A stretch of DNA of 64,000 nucleotides. Origin: Porphyrobacter sp. (GTDB taxonomy: Bacteria; Pseudomonadota; Alphaproteobacteria; Sphingomonadales; Sphingomonadaceae). Within the stretch, counting starts at the first letter, position 1. Each line of letters starts with the position of its first letter. The notes beneath the pieces are model-generated. The model saw only the letters and a list, made by a program, of their open reading frames with translations, made no database searches and was not told the DNA's origin. This document shows, piece by piece, positions 41,542 to 49,784 of the stretch. The DNA lies in NCBI GenBank assembly GCA_017744315.1, contig JAGIBN010000012.1, positions 1-64,000 of the forward strand, written 5' to 3'. The position numbers and the translations under genes were made by a program.

Positions 41542-41613
41542 TGCCGCACCGATTGGCGCCAATCGCGTGCAAGGCGCTGGACAACGCCGCCTGCTGCGGC
41601 CTAGCGGCGCGCC

Positions 41614-42327
41614 ATGACTGCACACAAGTCGGGCGATCCGACCACTCTCAACCGTCTCTACGGCCGCTCCAAAGGCAAGACCCTGCGTGCCGGGCAGCAA
41701 GACCTGGTCGATACGCTGCTGCCGCAGATCGCGGTGCCGGTGGAGGGACCGGTCACGGCAGAGCGCCTGTTCGGCGAGGACTGTCCCCTGCATTTCGAGA
41801 TCGGCTTCGGCGGCGGAGAGCATATGGCGGCGCGGGCCGACCTGCTCCCCGGCCACGGCTTCATCGGCTGCGAACCGTTCGTGAACGGAGTCGCCCAGGC
41901 GCTGGTCCATGTCAGCGGCGATCATGGCTCGCACCCACCGATCGCGAATATCCGACTTCATCACGGAGACGCGCTCGAAGTGCTCTCGCGCGTGCCCGAT
42001 GGCGCGCTGTCGTTCGTCTATCTGCTTCATCCCGACCCTTGGCCCAAGGCGCGCCATGCCAAGCGGCGCATGATGAACGATGGCCCGGTCGACATGTTCG
42101 CAGCCAAGCTCAAGCCCGGCGGCGAATTCCGCTTCGGGACCGACCATCCGATCTACCTGCGCCATGCGCTGATGATCATGCGCCGCCACACCGACCAGTT
42201 CGAATGGCTCGTGGATGGGCCGCAGAGCTGGCAGAACCGACCCGGCGGCTGGAGTGAAACCCGCTACGAAGCCAAGGCACGACGCGACGGTCACGAGGTC
42301 TGGTACTTCCGCTTTCGCCGCAGGTAG
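41614..42327 (+). CDS. trmB: tRNA (guanine-N7-)-methyltransferase
   Basis: A 237-residue enzyme that makes m7G46 in tRNA. The family marks are LHFEIGFGGGEHM (SAM motif), IGCEPFVNGVAQAL, HPDPWPKARHAKRRMMN (the TrmB HPDPWPKxRH block) and a C-terminal T-K-rich segment ETRYEAKARRDGHEVWY. It stands alone between ctrA and the TauE/SafE gene. No anomalies. Confidence 0.95.
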   Translation: MTAHKSGDPTTLNRLYGRSKGKTLRAGQQDLVDTLLPQIAVPVEGPVTAERLFGEDCPLHFEIGFGGGEHMAARADLLPGHGFIGCEPFVNGVAQALVHVSGDHGSHPPIANIRLHHGDALEVLSRVPDGALSFVYLLHPDPWPKARHAKRRMMNDGPVDMFAAKLKPGGEFRFGTDHPIYLRHALMIMRRHTDQFEWLVDGPQSWQNRPGGWSETRYEAKARRDGHEVWYFRFRRR

Positions 42328-42491
42328 GACCTTTGGAGAGGCCGCGACGCTTTTGGCTAACTTGACCTCTCTGCCCCAGTAAGGCCGTATTTCCCTCAAA
42401 TAGCCAAACTTCTCTGCCTGAATGATTCTCTATCTTTTTGGTTGAGAATAGGTTCGATAGCCGGATCGCACGGAACAAAGGGGACTGCCGC

Positions 42492-43256
42492 ATGCCGTTT
42501 GGCGATTTCGACCTTGCTGCTTTGCTACCATTTATCGCGGTGGGTTTTGCCGCTCAGCTGGTCGACGGTGCACTCGGCATGGCCTTCGGCGTCATCTCGA
42601 ACACGCTGCTGGTAGGCGTGCTGGGCGTACCGCCCGCGCACGCTTCGCAGCGCGTTCACATCGTCGAGGTATTCACCACCGGCGTTTCGGGTCTCAGCCA
42701 CCTGCTGCACCGGAATATCGACGCAAAGCTATTCGTCCATCTGGTCGTGCCCGGCATGATCGGCGGCTTCCTTGGCGCCTATGTGCTTTCGAGCCTCGAT
42801 GCTGCCGTAGTGAAGCCGTTCGTGCTGCTCTACCTCGCTTCGATCGGTGTCTATCTGCTGTGGCGCGGCCTGATGTATCCGCCCAAGCTCAAGGAAGCGA
42901 AGCTCGTGGCTCCGCTCGGTCTTGTCGGCGGCTTTCTGGATGCTGCCGGCGGCGGCGGCTGGGGGCCGGTCGTCACCTCGAACCTGCTGATCCAGGGCGC
43001 CGAGCCCCGCAAGGTGGTCGGCACGGTCAGCGCGGCCGAGTTCTTCCTGACGGTGACGATCTCTGCGTCGTTCATCTGGCACCTCGGCGTTGAAAAGCTC
43101 GCCGGCGCCACGCTCGGCTTGCTGATCGGCGGCCTGCTGGCAGCCCCGCTCGGTGCCTGGGCGGCCAAGCACTTCCCCGCCAAGCAGATGCTGATCCTGG
43201 TCGGTATCGTCCTGACCCTGACCAGCGCTTACGGCGTATGGATGGCCTGGGGCTGA
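42492..43256 (+). CDS. TauE/SafE-family sulfite/organosulfonate exporter
   Basis: A 254-residue membrane protein with 7-8 helices. The signature is LVDGALGMAFGVISNTLLVGV plus the repeat GLVGGFLDAAGGGGWGPVVTSNLL, typical of TauE/SafE carriers. The substrate could be sulfite or another sulfur anion; cytosolic cysteine or sulfate genes are not adjacent. The ATG at 42492 follows AAGGGGA. A 6-bp inverted repeat (ATTCTC 42425-42430, GAGAAT 42444-42449) upstream may be an operator but is weak evidence. Confidence 0.88.
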   Translation: MPFGDFDLAALLPFIAVGFAAQLVDGALGMAFGVISNTLLVGVLGVPPAHASQRVHIVEVFTTGVSGLSHLLHRNIDAKLFVHLVVPGMIGGFLGAYVLSSLDAAVVKPFVLLYLASIGVYLLWRGLMYPPKLKEAKLVAPLGLVGGFLDAAGGGGWGPVVTSNLLIQGAEPRKVVGTVSAAEFFLTVTISASFIWHLGVEKLAGATLGLLIGGLLAAPLGAWAAKHFPAKQMLILVGIVLTLTSAYGVWMAWG

Positions 43257-43282
43257 TCGCCCCAAGGTGAACTACTAGGTGA

Positions 43283-43606
43283 CTAGGCGACGGCGGAGGC
43301 CGTCGCCGTCATCAACACCGCCACAGCGACAATCACTGCAATGCAGGCGGCTTGCTTGGTCGTGACGCCCAGGCCTGAACGAACGATCAGCAGGTTCGCC
43401 GCCGCTCCGATCAAGCCGCCCACCACGCCAGCTAGGCCCGTGAGCTGATTGATCCGATACCACTCAGCCTCAGAGGCGCGGGTCGCCGCGGTCCGGGCGC
43501 CGTAGAAGGCGTTCGGACCGACCCACTCCAGCGCCATCGGCAGGCTGATTACCGCAAAGATCAGCGGCACCAGAACCAGGGCGCCGTACGCCCCGGCTGT
43601 CCTCAT
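43283..43606 (-). CDS. SdpI-like small membrane protein
   Basis: A 107-residue protein with three hydrophobic segments (about 8-28, 55-76, 84-106) and the SdpI-type motif NAFYGARTAATRASEAEWYRINQLTG (compare the YGxRT...S...WxxxN pattern). In Bacillus the SdpI protein gives immunity to a cannibalism toxin; many bacterial homologues have no assigned role. Its ATG overlaps the maeB stop as ATGA, so it is translationally coupled to malic enzyme. Confidence 0.75.
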   Translation of the reverse strand: MRTAGAYGALVLVPLIFAVISLPMALEWVGPNAFYGARTAATRASEAEWYRINQLTGLAGVVGGLIGAAANLLIVRSGLGVTTKQAACIAVIVAVAVLMTATASAVA

Positions 43607-45864
43607 CCGACGACGCCGGCCGCCGCGAGTACCGCCAGGGTCAGCACGTCAGGCGCGTTCGCTGTCATCGGCGCGATCTGGACCGGCTTCTCGAGGCCGA
43701 TCAGCATCGGGCCGATCGTCGCGTTGCCGGCGAGTTCGCGCAGCAGCTTGGCCGAAAGGTTGGCCGACTGCAGGCCGGGCATGACCAGCACGTTGGCCGG
43801 GCCCGAAAGGCGGCTGAACGGATAGAGCGACATCACGCGCGGATTGAGCGCGGCATCGGGTGCCATTTCGCCTTCGTATTCGAAGCCCGGATCCTCGGCG
43901 TCGAGAATGTGGACCGCGTCGCGGATGTTATCGAGCCACTTGCCCGACGGGTTGCCGAAGGTCGAATAGGACAGGAAGGCCACTCGCGGCTCATGCCCAA
44001 GCCGGCGCGCCACGGCGGCCGTTTCCTTGGCGATGTGGGCGAGTTCCTCGGCGTTCGGCCGCTCGTTGATCGTCGTATCGGCCAGGAACACGGTGTAGTT
44101 CTTGCCGATCATCATGTGGACGCCGAACGGCACCTGGCCTGGCTTCGGATCGATCACCTGGCTGACTTCGCGCATGGTCTGCGCGAAAGGCCGGGTGAGG
44201 CCGGAGATCAGCGCGTCGCCATGGCCGAGGGCCACGAGCAGCGAGGCAAAGGTGTTGCGGTCCTGGTTGACCATGCGGCGCACGTCACGCTCGGTGAAGC
44301 CGCGGCGCTGCAGGCGCTTGTAGAGGTAGTCCGCCATCTGCGGCACCAGGATCGAGTCCGCCGAGTTCTGGATTTCGAACTGCCGCGGATCCGACACGCC
44401 GAGCTCAGCCAGCTTGTCCACCACGGCCTGAGTGCGCCCGACGAGCACGGGGGTGCCATAACCGAATTCCTGGAACTGGATCGCGGCGCGCAGCACCACT
44501 TCCTCTTCCGCTTCGGCAAACACCACCCGCTTGGGGTTGTTCTTCACTTCGGCATAGACGCTGGCCATGACCGAAGTCGTGGGATTGAGGCGGCTTTTGA
44601 GCTCGAGGCGGTAAGCCTCGAAGTCCTCGATCGGCTTCTGCGCCACGCCACTTTCCATCGCCGCGCGGGCGACGGCCATCGGGACGACTTCCATCAGGCG
44701 CGGATCGAACGGGGCGGGAATGATGTAGTCGCGCCCGAACTGATGGCTCTTGCCGTAAGCCGCGGCGACTTCTTCCGGCACCGACTCGCGGGCCAGCTCG
44801 GCAATCGCGCGGGCAGCGCCGATCTTCATCTCTTCGTTGATCGCGGTCGCCTGCACGTCGAGCGCGCCGCGGAAGATGAACGGGAAACCGAGCACGTTAT
44901 TGACCTGGTTCGGGTAGTCCGAACGGCCAGTGGCGATGATCGCGTCGGGACGTACGGCCTTGGCATCGTCCGGAGTGATTTCCGGATCGGGGTTGGCCAT
45001 CGCGAAGATGATCGGCTGATCGGCCATCTTCGCCACCCACTCAGGCTTGAGCGCCCCGGCAGCCGAGAGGCCGAGGAAGATGTCGGCACCCACGAGCGCC
45101 TCTTCCAGGGTGCGCGCGTCGGTGTCGATCGCATGCGCGCTCTTCCACTGATCGACGTTGTCGCGGCCGCGGTAGATCACGCCCGAACGGTCGCACATCA
45201 TGACGTTTTCGTGCGGCACGCCGAGCGCCTTGATCAGAGCGGTGCAGGCGATGGCCGAGGCGCCGGCGCCGTTCACCACCATGCGCACGTCCTTGAGATC
45301 GCGGCCGGTGATGAAGCATGCGTTGAGCAGGCCGGCGGCCGAGATGATCGCGGTGCCGTGTTGGTCATCGTGCATGACCGGGATGTTCATCCGCTCGCGC
45401 AGGGCCTGCTCGATCACGAAGCATTCCGGTGCCGCGATGTCTTCGAGGTTGATGCCGCCGAAAGTCGGCTCCATCAGCGCGACCGCGTTGATAAAGGCTT
45501 CCGGGTCCTCGGTGGCGAGTTCGATGTCGATCGAGTCGACGTCGGCGAAGCGCTTGAACAGCACCGCCTTGCCTTCCATCACCGGCTTGGAAGCCAGCGC
45601 GCCCAAATTGCCCATGCCGAGGATGGCGGTGCCGTTGGAGATCACCGCGACGAGGTTCGAGCGGGCGGTGTAGCGGGCGGCGTTCGCGGGATCGTCGGCA
45701 ATGGCCTGAACCGGAACAGCAACACCCGGAGAATAGGCGAGGCTGAGATCGCGCTGAGTCGCCATCGGCTTGCTGGCGATGATCTCGATCTTACCGGGCC
45801 GGATCGTCTCGTGGTAAAACAGCGCTTCACGCGCGGTAAAACGGTCGGTTTGCTCGTCAGCCAA
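43603..45864 (-). CDS. maeB: NADP-dependent malic enzyme with phosphotransacetylase-like tail
   Basis: A 753-residue MaeB-type enzyme. The N-terminal part (about 1-420) is malic enzyme (YSPGVAVPVQAI, VISNGTAILGMGNLGALASKPVMEGK, NAD(P) motif MVVNGAGASAIAC). The C-terminal part (about 430-753) resembles phosphate acetyltransferase and probably senses acetyl-CoA. It decarboxylates malate to pyruvate, giving NADPH for biosynthesis. It is coupled to the SdpI-like gene downstream by an ATGA overlap. Confidence 0.95.
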   Translation of the reverse strand: MADEQTDRFTAREALFYHETIRPGKIEIIASKPMATQRDLSLAYSPGVAVPVQAIADDPANAARYTARSNLVAVISNGTAILGMGNLGALASKPVMEGKAVLFKRFADVDSIDIELATEDPEAFINAVALMEPTFGGINLEDIAAPECFVIEQALRERMNIPVMHDDQHGTAIISAAGLLNACFITGRDLKDVRMVVNGAGASAIACTALIKALGVPHENVMMCDRSGVIYRGRDNVDQWKSAHAIDTDARTLEEALVGADIFLGLSAAGALKPEWVAKMADQPIIFAMANPDPEITPDDAKAVRPDAIIATGRSDYPNQVNNVLGFPFIFRGALDVQATAINEEMKIGAARAIAELARESVPEEVAAAYGKSHQFGRDYIIPAPFDPRLMEVVPMAVARAAMESGVAQKPIEDFEAYRLELKSRLNPTTSVMASVYAEVKNNPKRVVFAEAEEEVVLRAAIQFQEFGYGTPVLVGRTQAVVDKLAELGVSDPRQFEIQNSADSILVPQMADYLYKRLQRRGFTERDVRRMVNQDRNTFASLLVALGHGDALISGLTRPFAQTMREVSQVIDPKPGQVPFGVHMMIGKNYTVFLADTTINERPNAEELAHIAKETAAVARRLGHEPRVAFLSYSTFGNPSGKWLDNIRDAVHILDAEDPGFEYEGEMAPDAALNPRVMSLYPFSRLSGPANVLVMPGLQSANLSAKLLRELAGNATIGPMLIGLEKPVQIAPMTANAPDVLTLAVLAAAGVVG

Positions 45865-45988
45865 GGGCGATCCTCTGGTGCTTGAAGGTTACGCGTCGGA
45901 GCGCCCTAACGCCGAGAGGGCGCATGGCATAGCGTAAATCTTTGGGGGAATGCCGAGGCAGGCCACGCGGCGCTCTCGCGCCCCGAGA

Positions 45989-46633
45989 TTACTCCTCGAG
46001 CTCGATGTCCCAGTAGAGCCAGTCCCGCCAGGTTTCGTGCAGGTAATTGGGCGGGAAGCTCTTGCCCTGCTGGATCAATTGCCAGCTCGTCGGCCGGATC
46101 GGTTCGATCAAGGGATGCATCTGCGCCTGGCGCGGGGTGCGCCCGCCCTTCTTCATGTTGCACGGTGCGCAGGCGGTGATGATGTTCTCCCACGTCGTCT
46201 TGCCGCCCAGCCGGCGGGGCACGACGTGATCGAACGTCAGGTGCTGCGGGCTGCCGCAGTACTGGCAGGCGAAGTGATCTCGCAGGAACACGTTGAAGCG
46301 CGTGAAAGCCGGAAACTCGCTCGGCTTCACATATTGCCGCAGAGCGATCACCGAGGGGATCTGCATGTCGAGCGAAGGCGAATGCACCATGCGCTCGTAA
46401 GTCGCGACCACATCGACCCGTTCGAGGAAGATCGCCTTGATCGCGGTCTGCCACGGCCACAGGCTCAGCGGGTAATAGGACAGCGGGGTGTAGTCGGCGT
46501 TGAGGACCAGCGCAGGACAATTTTCCAGCTTGCGCGTGGGATCCTCTTCCGCGCTGCGGAACCGAGTGGCCCGATCGATCAGTTCAGCCTTGAGCACAGC
46601 GTTATGCTCCCCTGATGTGTCGTAGGGGAGCAT
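45989..46633 (-). CDS. HNH endonuclease-family protein
   Basis: A 214-residue protein with a zinc-ribbon HNH nuclease module: Cys123-x2-Cys126, Asp135-His136, Asn150, Cys155-x2-Cys158 and Asn159. The N-terminal region (ALVLNADYTPLSYYPLSLWPW) is very conserved among alphaproteobacterial proteins of this type. They occur in nearly all alphaproteobacterial genomes as single genes and are not linked to restriction systems, so a housekeeping nucleic-acid role is likely (inference). The ATG at 46633 is preferred over a TTG three codons earlier. Divergent from gluQ. Confidence 0.9.
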   Translation of the reverse strand: MLPYDTSGEHNAVLKAELIDRATRFRSAEEDPTRKLENCPALVLNADYTPLSYYPLSLWPWQTAIKAIFLERVDVVATYERMVHSPSLDMQIPSVIALRQYVKPSEFPAFTRFNVFLRDHFACQYCGSPQHLTFDHVVPRRLGGKTTWENIITACAPCNMKKGGRTPRQAQMHPLIEPIRPTSWQLIQQGKSFPPNYLHETWRDWLYWDIELEE

Positions 46634-46718
46634 TTGCAGCAATTTGCGTCAACCCCGTTACGAAGACAGAATCCCCAGCGTTTTGCCGCAACTGCGCGAT
46701 ATTGTTAGGGAGTGCGGC

Positions 46719-47570
46719 ATGACTGTCACGCGCTTTGCCCCCAGCCCCAATGGCTCGCTGCACCTGGGCCACGCCTATTCGGCGATCGTGGCGCACGACC
46801 TGGCGCAGGCTCGTGGCGGGCGGTTTCTGCTGCGGATCGAGGATATCGACGGCTCACGCTCGCGCGCCGACCTGGCCGAGGAATTCCGCGCCGACCTCGC
46901 CTGGCTCGGGCTGGATTGGGAGGAAGTCCCGGCCCAGTCCTCGCGCATCGCCAGCTACGAAGCGGCGGCGCAGGCTTTGCGCGAAATGGACCTGCTCTAT
47001 CCATGCCGCTGCACCCGGGCGGAAATCGCCGCAGCGGCTCTTACGAAAGGGCCAGACGGGCCGGTCTATCCGGGCACTTGCCGCGGGGCCGAACGCGATT
47101 TCACCGGACCGGTCGCCTGGCGCCTTGATGTGAAGGAGGCCCTCGCCCGCACCGGCCCCCTGACTTGGATCGACGAGCTTGCCGGCGAACAGATCGCTCG
47201 CCCGGACCTCGCCGGCGATGTCGTGCTGGTGCGCAAGGAGGCGGACACACCCGCCAGCTACCACCTCGCAGCGACGCTTGACGATGCGGCCGACGGCGTC
47301 ACGCTGGTCACTCGCGGCATGGACCTGTTCGCTGCCAGCCACGTCCACCGCTTGCTGCAAGCGCTGCTCTGCCTGCCGGTACCGGTGTGGCATCACCACG
47401 CTTTGCTGCTCGACGCCGTCGGCACCAAGCTTGCCAAGCGGCGCAACTCCCCCTCGCTCACGGACCGGCGCCGCGCGGACGAAGACGGCCGCGCTTTGGC
47501 CGATGCCTTGCGCCAGGGTCGCTTGCCCGCTGGCATTCGCCTTTCGGAAGGCCTAGACGGGACGCCATGA
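46719..47570 (+). CDS. gluQ: Glutamyl-Q tRNA(Asp) synthetase
   Basis: A 283-residue truncated GluRS-like enzyme that charges queuosine-34 of tRNA-Asp with glutamate. The HIGH motif variant is HLGH (15-18) in RFAPSPNGSLHLGHAY; zinc ligands lie at C96-x-C98 and C121; the KMSKS-like loop is KLAKRRNSPS. It lacks the anticodon-binding domain of GluRS, as the family does. The upstream 25 codons in frame are non-coding. The stop overlaps the start of the next small gene. Confidence 0.93.
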   Translation: MTVTRFAPSPNGSLHLGHAYSAIVAHDLAQARGGRFLLRIEDIDGSRSRADLAEEFRADLAWLGLDWEEVPAQSSRIASYEAAAQALREMDLLYPCRCTRAEIAAAALTKGPDGPVYPGTCRGAERDFTGPVAWRLDVKEALARTGPLTWIDELAGEQIARPDLAGDVVLVRKEADTPASYHLAATLDDAADGVTLVTRGMDLFAASHVHRLLQALLCLPVPVWHHHALLLDAVGTKLAKRRNSPSLTDRRRADEDGRALADALRQGRLPAGIRLSEGLDGTP

Positions 47571-47797
47571 ACACAGTCCTCGTCGTACTCCTCATCCTGG
47601 CCATGATCTGGGTGGTTATCTCGCTCGTACGCGGGATCGTGGCCTTCCTGCAAAGCACCAAGCTCGATCTCGAAAACGACGGCGATCGGGTCAAGGAGAT
47701 GCAGCTTCGGCAGAACAAGATGATGTTCGCCCGCATCAAGTACCAGGCGCTGGCGATCGTCGTCGTGGTCATCCTGCTGATGATGAACAGCAAGTAG
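47567..47797 (+). CDS. Twin transmembrane helix (HIG1-like) protein
   Basis: A 76-residue protein with two membrane helices (about 4-26 and 56-74) joined by a charged loop with LRQNKMMFARIKYQA. This matches the HIG1-type small inner-membrane proteins widespread in alphaproteobacteria, relatives of mitochondrial respirasome factors. The ATG overlaps the gluQ TGA by 2 bases, so it is translated from the same message. Confidence 0.85.
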   Translation: MNTVLVVLLILAMIWVVISLVRGIVAFLQSTKLDLENDGDRVKEMQLRQNKMMFARIKYQALAIVVVVILLMMNSK

Positions 47798-47828
47798 GCA
47801 CGTCGGGCGAAGGGGGATCGATCGCCGC

Positions 47829-48389
47829 ATGGTCCGGCTCACCAAGATCTACACCCGCACGGGCGATGACGGTACGACCGGGCTGGTCGACGGTTCGCGA
47901 CTGCCCAAGCACTCGGCACGGCTCGAGGCCGTGGGCGCGGTGGACGAGGCGAACTCGGTGCTCGGCTGGGCGGTGCTCGCCCTGGAAGAGGCCGACGCCA
48001 TCGTCCGTATCCAGAACGACCTGTTCGATCTCGGCGCCGACCTCGCCACGCCGGGCGATGACTTCGCTCCGTCCGACATGGTCCTGCGCATCGTATCGAC
48101 GCAAGTGGACTGGCTTGAAAACCAGATCGACGCGGTGAACGAAAACCTCGAGCCGCTGCGGAGCTTCATCCTCCCCGGCGGTAGCGAGGCGTCCGCCCGC
48201 CTCCACCTCGCCCGCGCTCAGGCTCGCCGGGCGGAGCGGGCGATGACGGCGCTTGCAGCAGAGAGCCCGGTCAATCCCGCCGCACTCGCCTATGTCAACC
48301 GTCTGTCCGACTACCTCTTCGTCCTCGCCCGCGCGGTGAATTCCGGCGGCGCGGGCGACGTGCTCTGGAAGCCCGGCGCGAACCGCTAG
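47829..48389 (+). CDS. Cob(I)alamin adenosyltransferase, PduO type
   Basis: A 186-residue ATP:cobalamin adenosyltransferase ([19 protein letters not shown], then [17 protein letters not shown] and the C-terminal [17 protein letters not shown]). It makes adenosylcobalamin from cob(I)alamin, consistent with use of B12 enzymes such as methylmalonyl-CoA mutase (not in the window). The gene begins 31 bases after the twin-helix gene, so may share its transcript. The next gene, a 3-hydroxyacyl-CoA dehydrogenase, follows after 50 bases. Confidence 0.93.
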   Translation: MVRLTKIYTRTGDDGTTGLVDGSRLPKHSARLEAVGAVDEANSVLGWAVLALEEADAIVRIQNDLFDLGADLATPGDDFAPSDMVLRIVSTQVDWLENQIDAVNENLEPLRSFILPGGSEASARLHLARAQARRAERAMTALAAESPVNPAALAYVNRLSDYLFVLARAVNSGGAGDVLWKPGANR

Positions 48390-48439
48390 CGTCCGGGACC
48401 GCGCCCCGCTACTCTGCTGCAACTGCGAAGGAGTGGCTC

Positions 48440-49309
48440 ATGGAAGCGGTTGGCATCATCGGATCGGGACAGATGGGCGCGGGCATTGCGCAAGTCGCAG
48501 CGGCCAGCGGATACTCGGTGTTCCTGGTCGACCGAGAGATCGCCATCGCCGAGAAAGCGCGTGACGGGATCGGCAAACGCCTCGCCCGCCTGGTCGAAAA
48601 GGAGCAACTTACCGCCAGCGAGGCCGAAGCGGCGCTCGCCCGCATTCAACCCTTGGCGAACTACGGGCCGATGAGCGAGGCCAGCCTGATCATCGAAGCC
48701 GCCACCGAGCGCGAGGATATCAAACAGGCGATTTTCGAGCAGGCAGGCAAAGTCCTCGCGCCCGACGCGATCCTGGCGAGCAACACCAGCTCGATCCCCA
48801 TCACCCGCATGGCCGCGACCACTACCGATCCTGCGCGCTTCATCGGACTGCACTTCTTCAACCCGGTGCCCTTGATGGAACTGGTCGAGGTGATCCCCGG
48901 CCTCGCCACTTCGCCCGAGACGACCGCCAAGACGCGGACGTTCGCCGAGAGCCTCGGCAAGCAGGTGATCCTGAGCGGGGACGAGCCCGGCTTCATCGTC
49001 AACCGCATCCTCCTGCCAATGATCAACGAAGCGGCGTTCGTGCTCGGCAGCGGGACAGCGGGGATCGCCGACATCGACAAGGGCTGCCGGCTTGGCCTCA
49101 ATCATCCGATGGGCCCGCTGCAGCTGGCGGACTTCATCGGCCTCGACACCTGCCTTGAGATCATGCGGGTGATTTTCGCTGGGACCGGCGATTCAAAATA
49201 CCGCCCCGCTCCGCTGCTGACCAAGTACGTCGAGGCGGGCTGGCTCGGGCGCAAGACCGGCAAGGGATTCTACGATTACTCCGGCCCGGAGCCCGTCCCG
49301 ACACGTTGA
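48440..49309 (+). CDS. 3-hydroxyacyl-CoA (3-hydroxybutyryl-CoA) dehydrogenase
   Basis: A 289-residue NAD(P)-linked dehydrogenase. The Rossmann motif is [15 protein letters not shown]; the catalytic His lies in [21 protein letters not shown], followed by [17 protein letters not shown] and the C-terminal domain [19 protein letters not shown]. It interconverts 3-hydroxyacyl- and acetoacyl-CoA in beta-oxidation or PHB metabolism. It is a metabolic neighbour of the CoA-transferase pair at 24.1 kb. Confidence 0.94.
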   Translation: MEAVGIIGSGQMGAGIAQVAAASGYSVFLVDREIAIAEKARDGIGKRLARLVEKEQLTASEAEAALARIQPLANYGPMSEASLIIEAATEREDIKQAIFEQAGKVLAPDAILASNTSSIPITRMAATTTDPARFIGLHFFNPVPLMELVEVIPGLATSPETTAKTRTFAESLGKQVILSGDEPGFIVNRILLPMINEAAFVLGSGTAGIADIDKGCRLGLNHPMGPLQLADFIGLDTCLEIMRVIFAGTGDSKYRPAPLLTKYVEAGWLGRKTGKGFYDYSGPEPVPTR

Positions 49310-49360
49310 CGGGAACGCTCCTGCGCGGAGGAGGGTTGGAGGGCCGAAGGAGTTCCGCTC

Positions 49361-49675
49361 ATGACCGACCGCCAGCACAAGTCCTCCGCCGAAGAAGCCC
49401 CTGAACTGCACAACGCCGAACAGGACGACGAGGAGTCGCAAGCCCAGACCGTCGCCAATGAAGCGCTGACCGCGGACGACGAGGACAGCCCGCTCGACAG
49501 CGAGAAGTCCGACGATCCAGGCGAAGTGATGGACGATTCCACGCAGGACCTGATCGATCACATGCGCGACATGGAACAGTCCGGCCGCATCGACATGGGC
49601 GCCTATCTAGGTGAGCCCAATATGGATGACGAGGACGAGACGCTGGGTGAAGGGCACGATCCGGACGAGGATTGA
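49361..49675 (+). CDS. Small, highly acidic protein of unknown function
   Basis: A 104-residue protein in which roughly a third of the residues are Asp or Glu (DDEDETLGEGHDPDED at the C-terminus) with no hydrophobic core or signal. It is likely intrinsically disordered. It begins 51 bases after the dehydrogenase gene and is probably read from the same transcript. I recognise no family; close relatives are probably limited to sphingomonads (inference). Confidence 0.7.
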   Translation: MTDRQHKSSAEEAPELHNAEQDDEESQAQTVANEALTADDEDSPLDSEKSDDPGEVMDDSTQDLIDHMRDMEQSGRIDMGAYLGEPNMDDEDETLGEGHDPDED

Positions 49676-49691
49676 GCGTCGCGCCCAGGGA

Positions 49692-49764
49692 CCCCTCCAC
49701 CATCCGCTTTGCGGACGGTTCCCCTCCCCGAGGTGGCGCGTGCTGCAGGCACGTGACGGAGGGG
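49692..49764. repeat. Rearranged modular REP-like repeat before mutS
   Basis: Contains the same modules as the element at 58182-58317, but the CCCCTCCACC-hairpin-CCCCTCCCC module (49692-49730) precedes the GAGGTGGCGCG...TGACGGAGGGG module. It lies in the gap between convergent genes. Confidence 0.7.
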
Positions 49765-49784
49765 CAAACGGCGCAACGGCGCCC

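Noticed and set aside
43909..45885. A 658-codon plus-strand frame antisense to maeB
   Set aside because: MaeB is complete on the minus strand; the shadow protein has no features of a real family.
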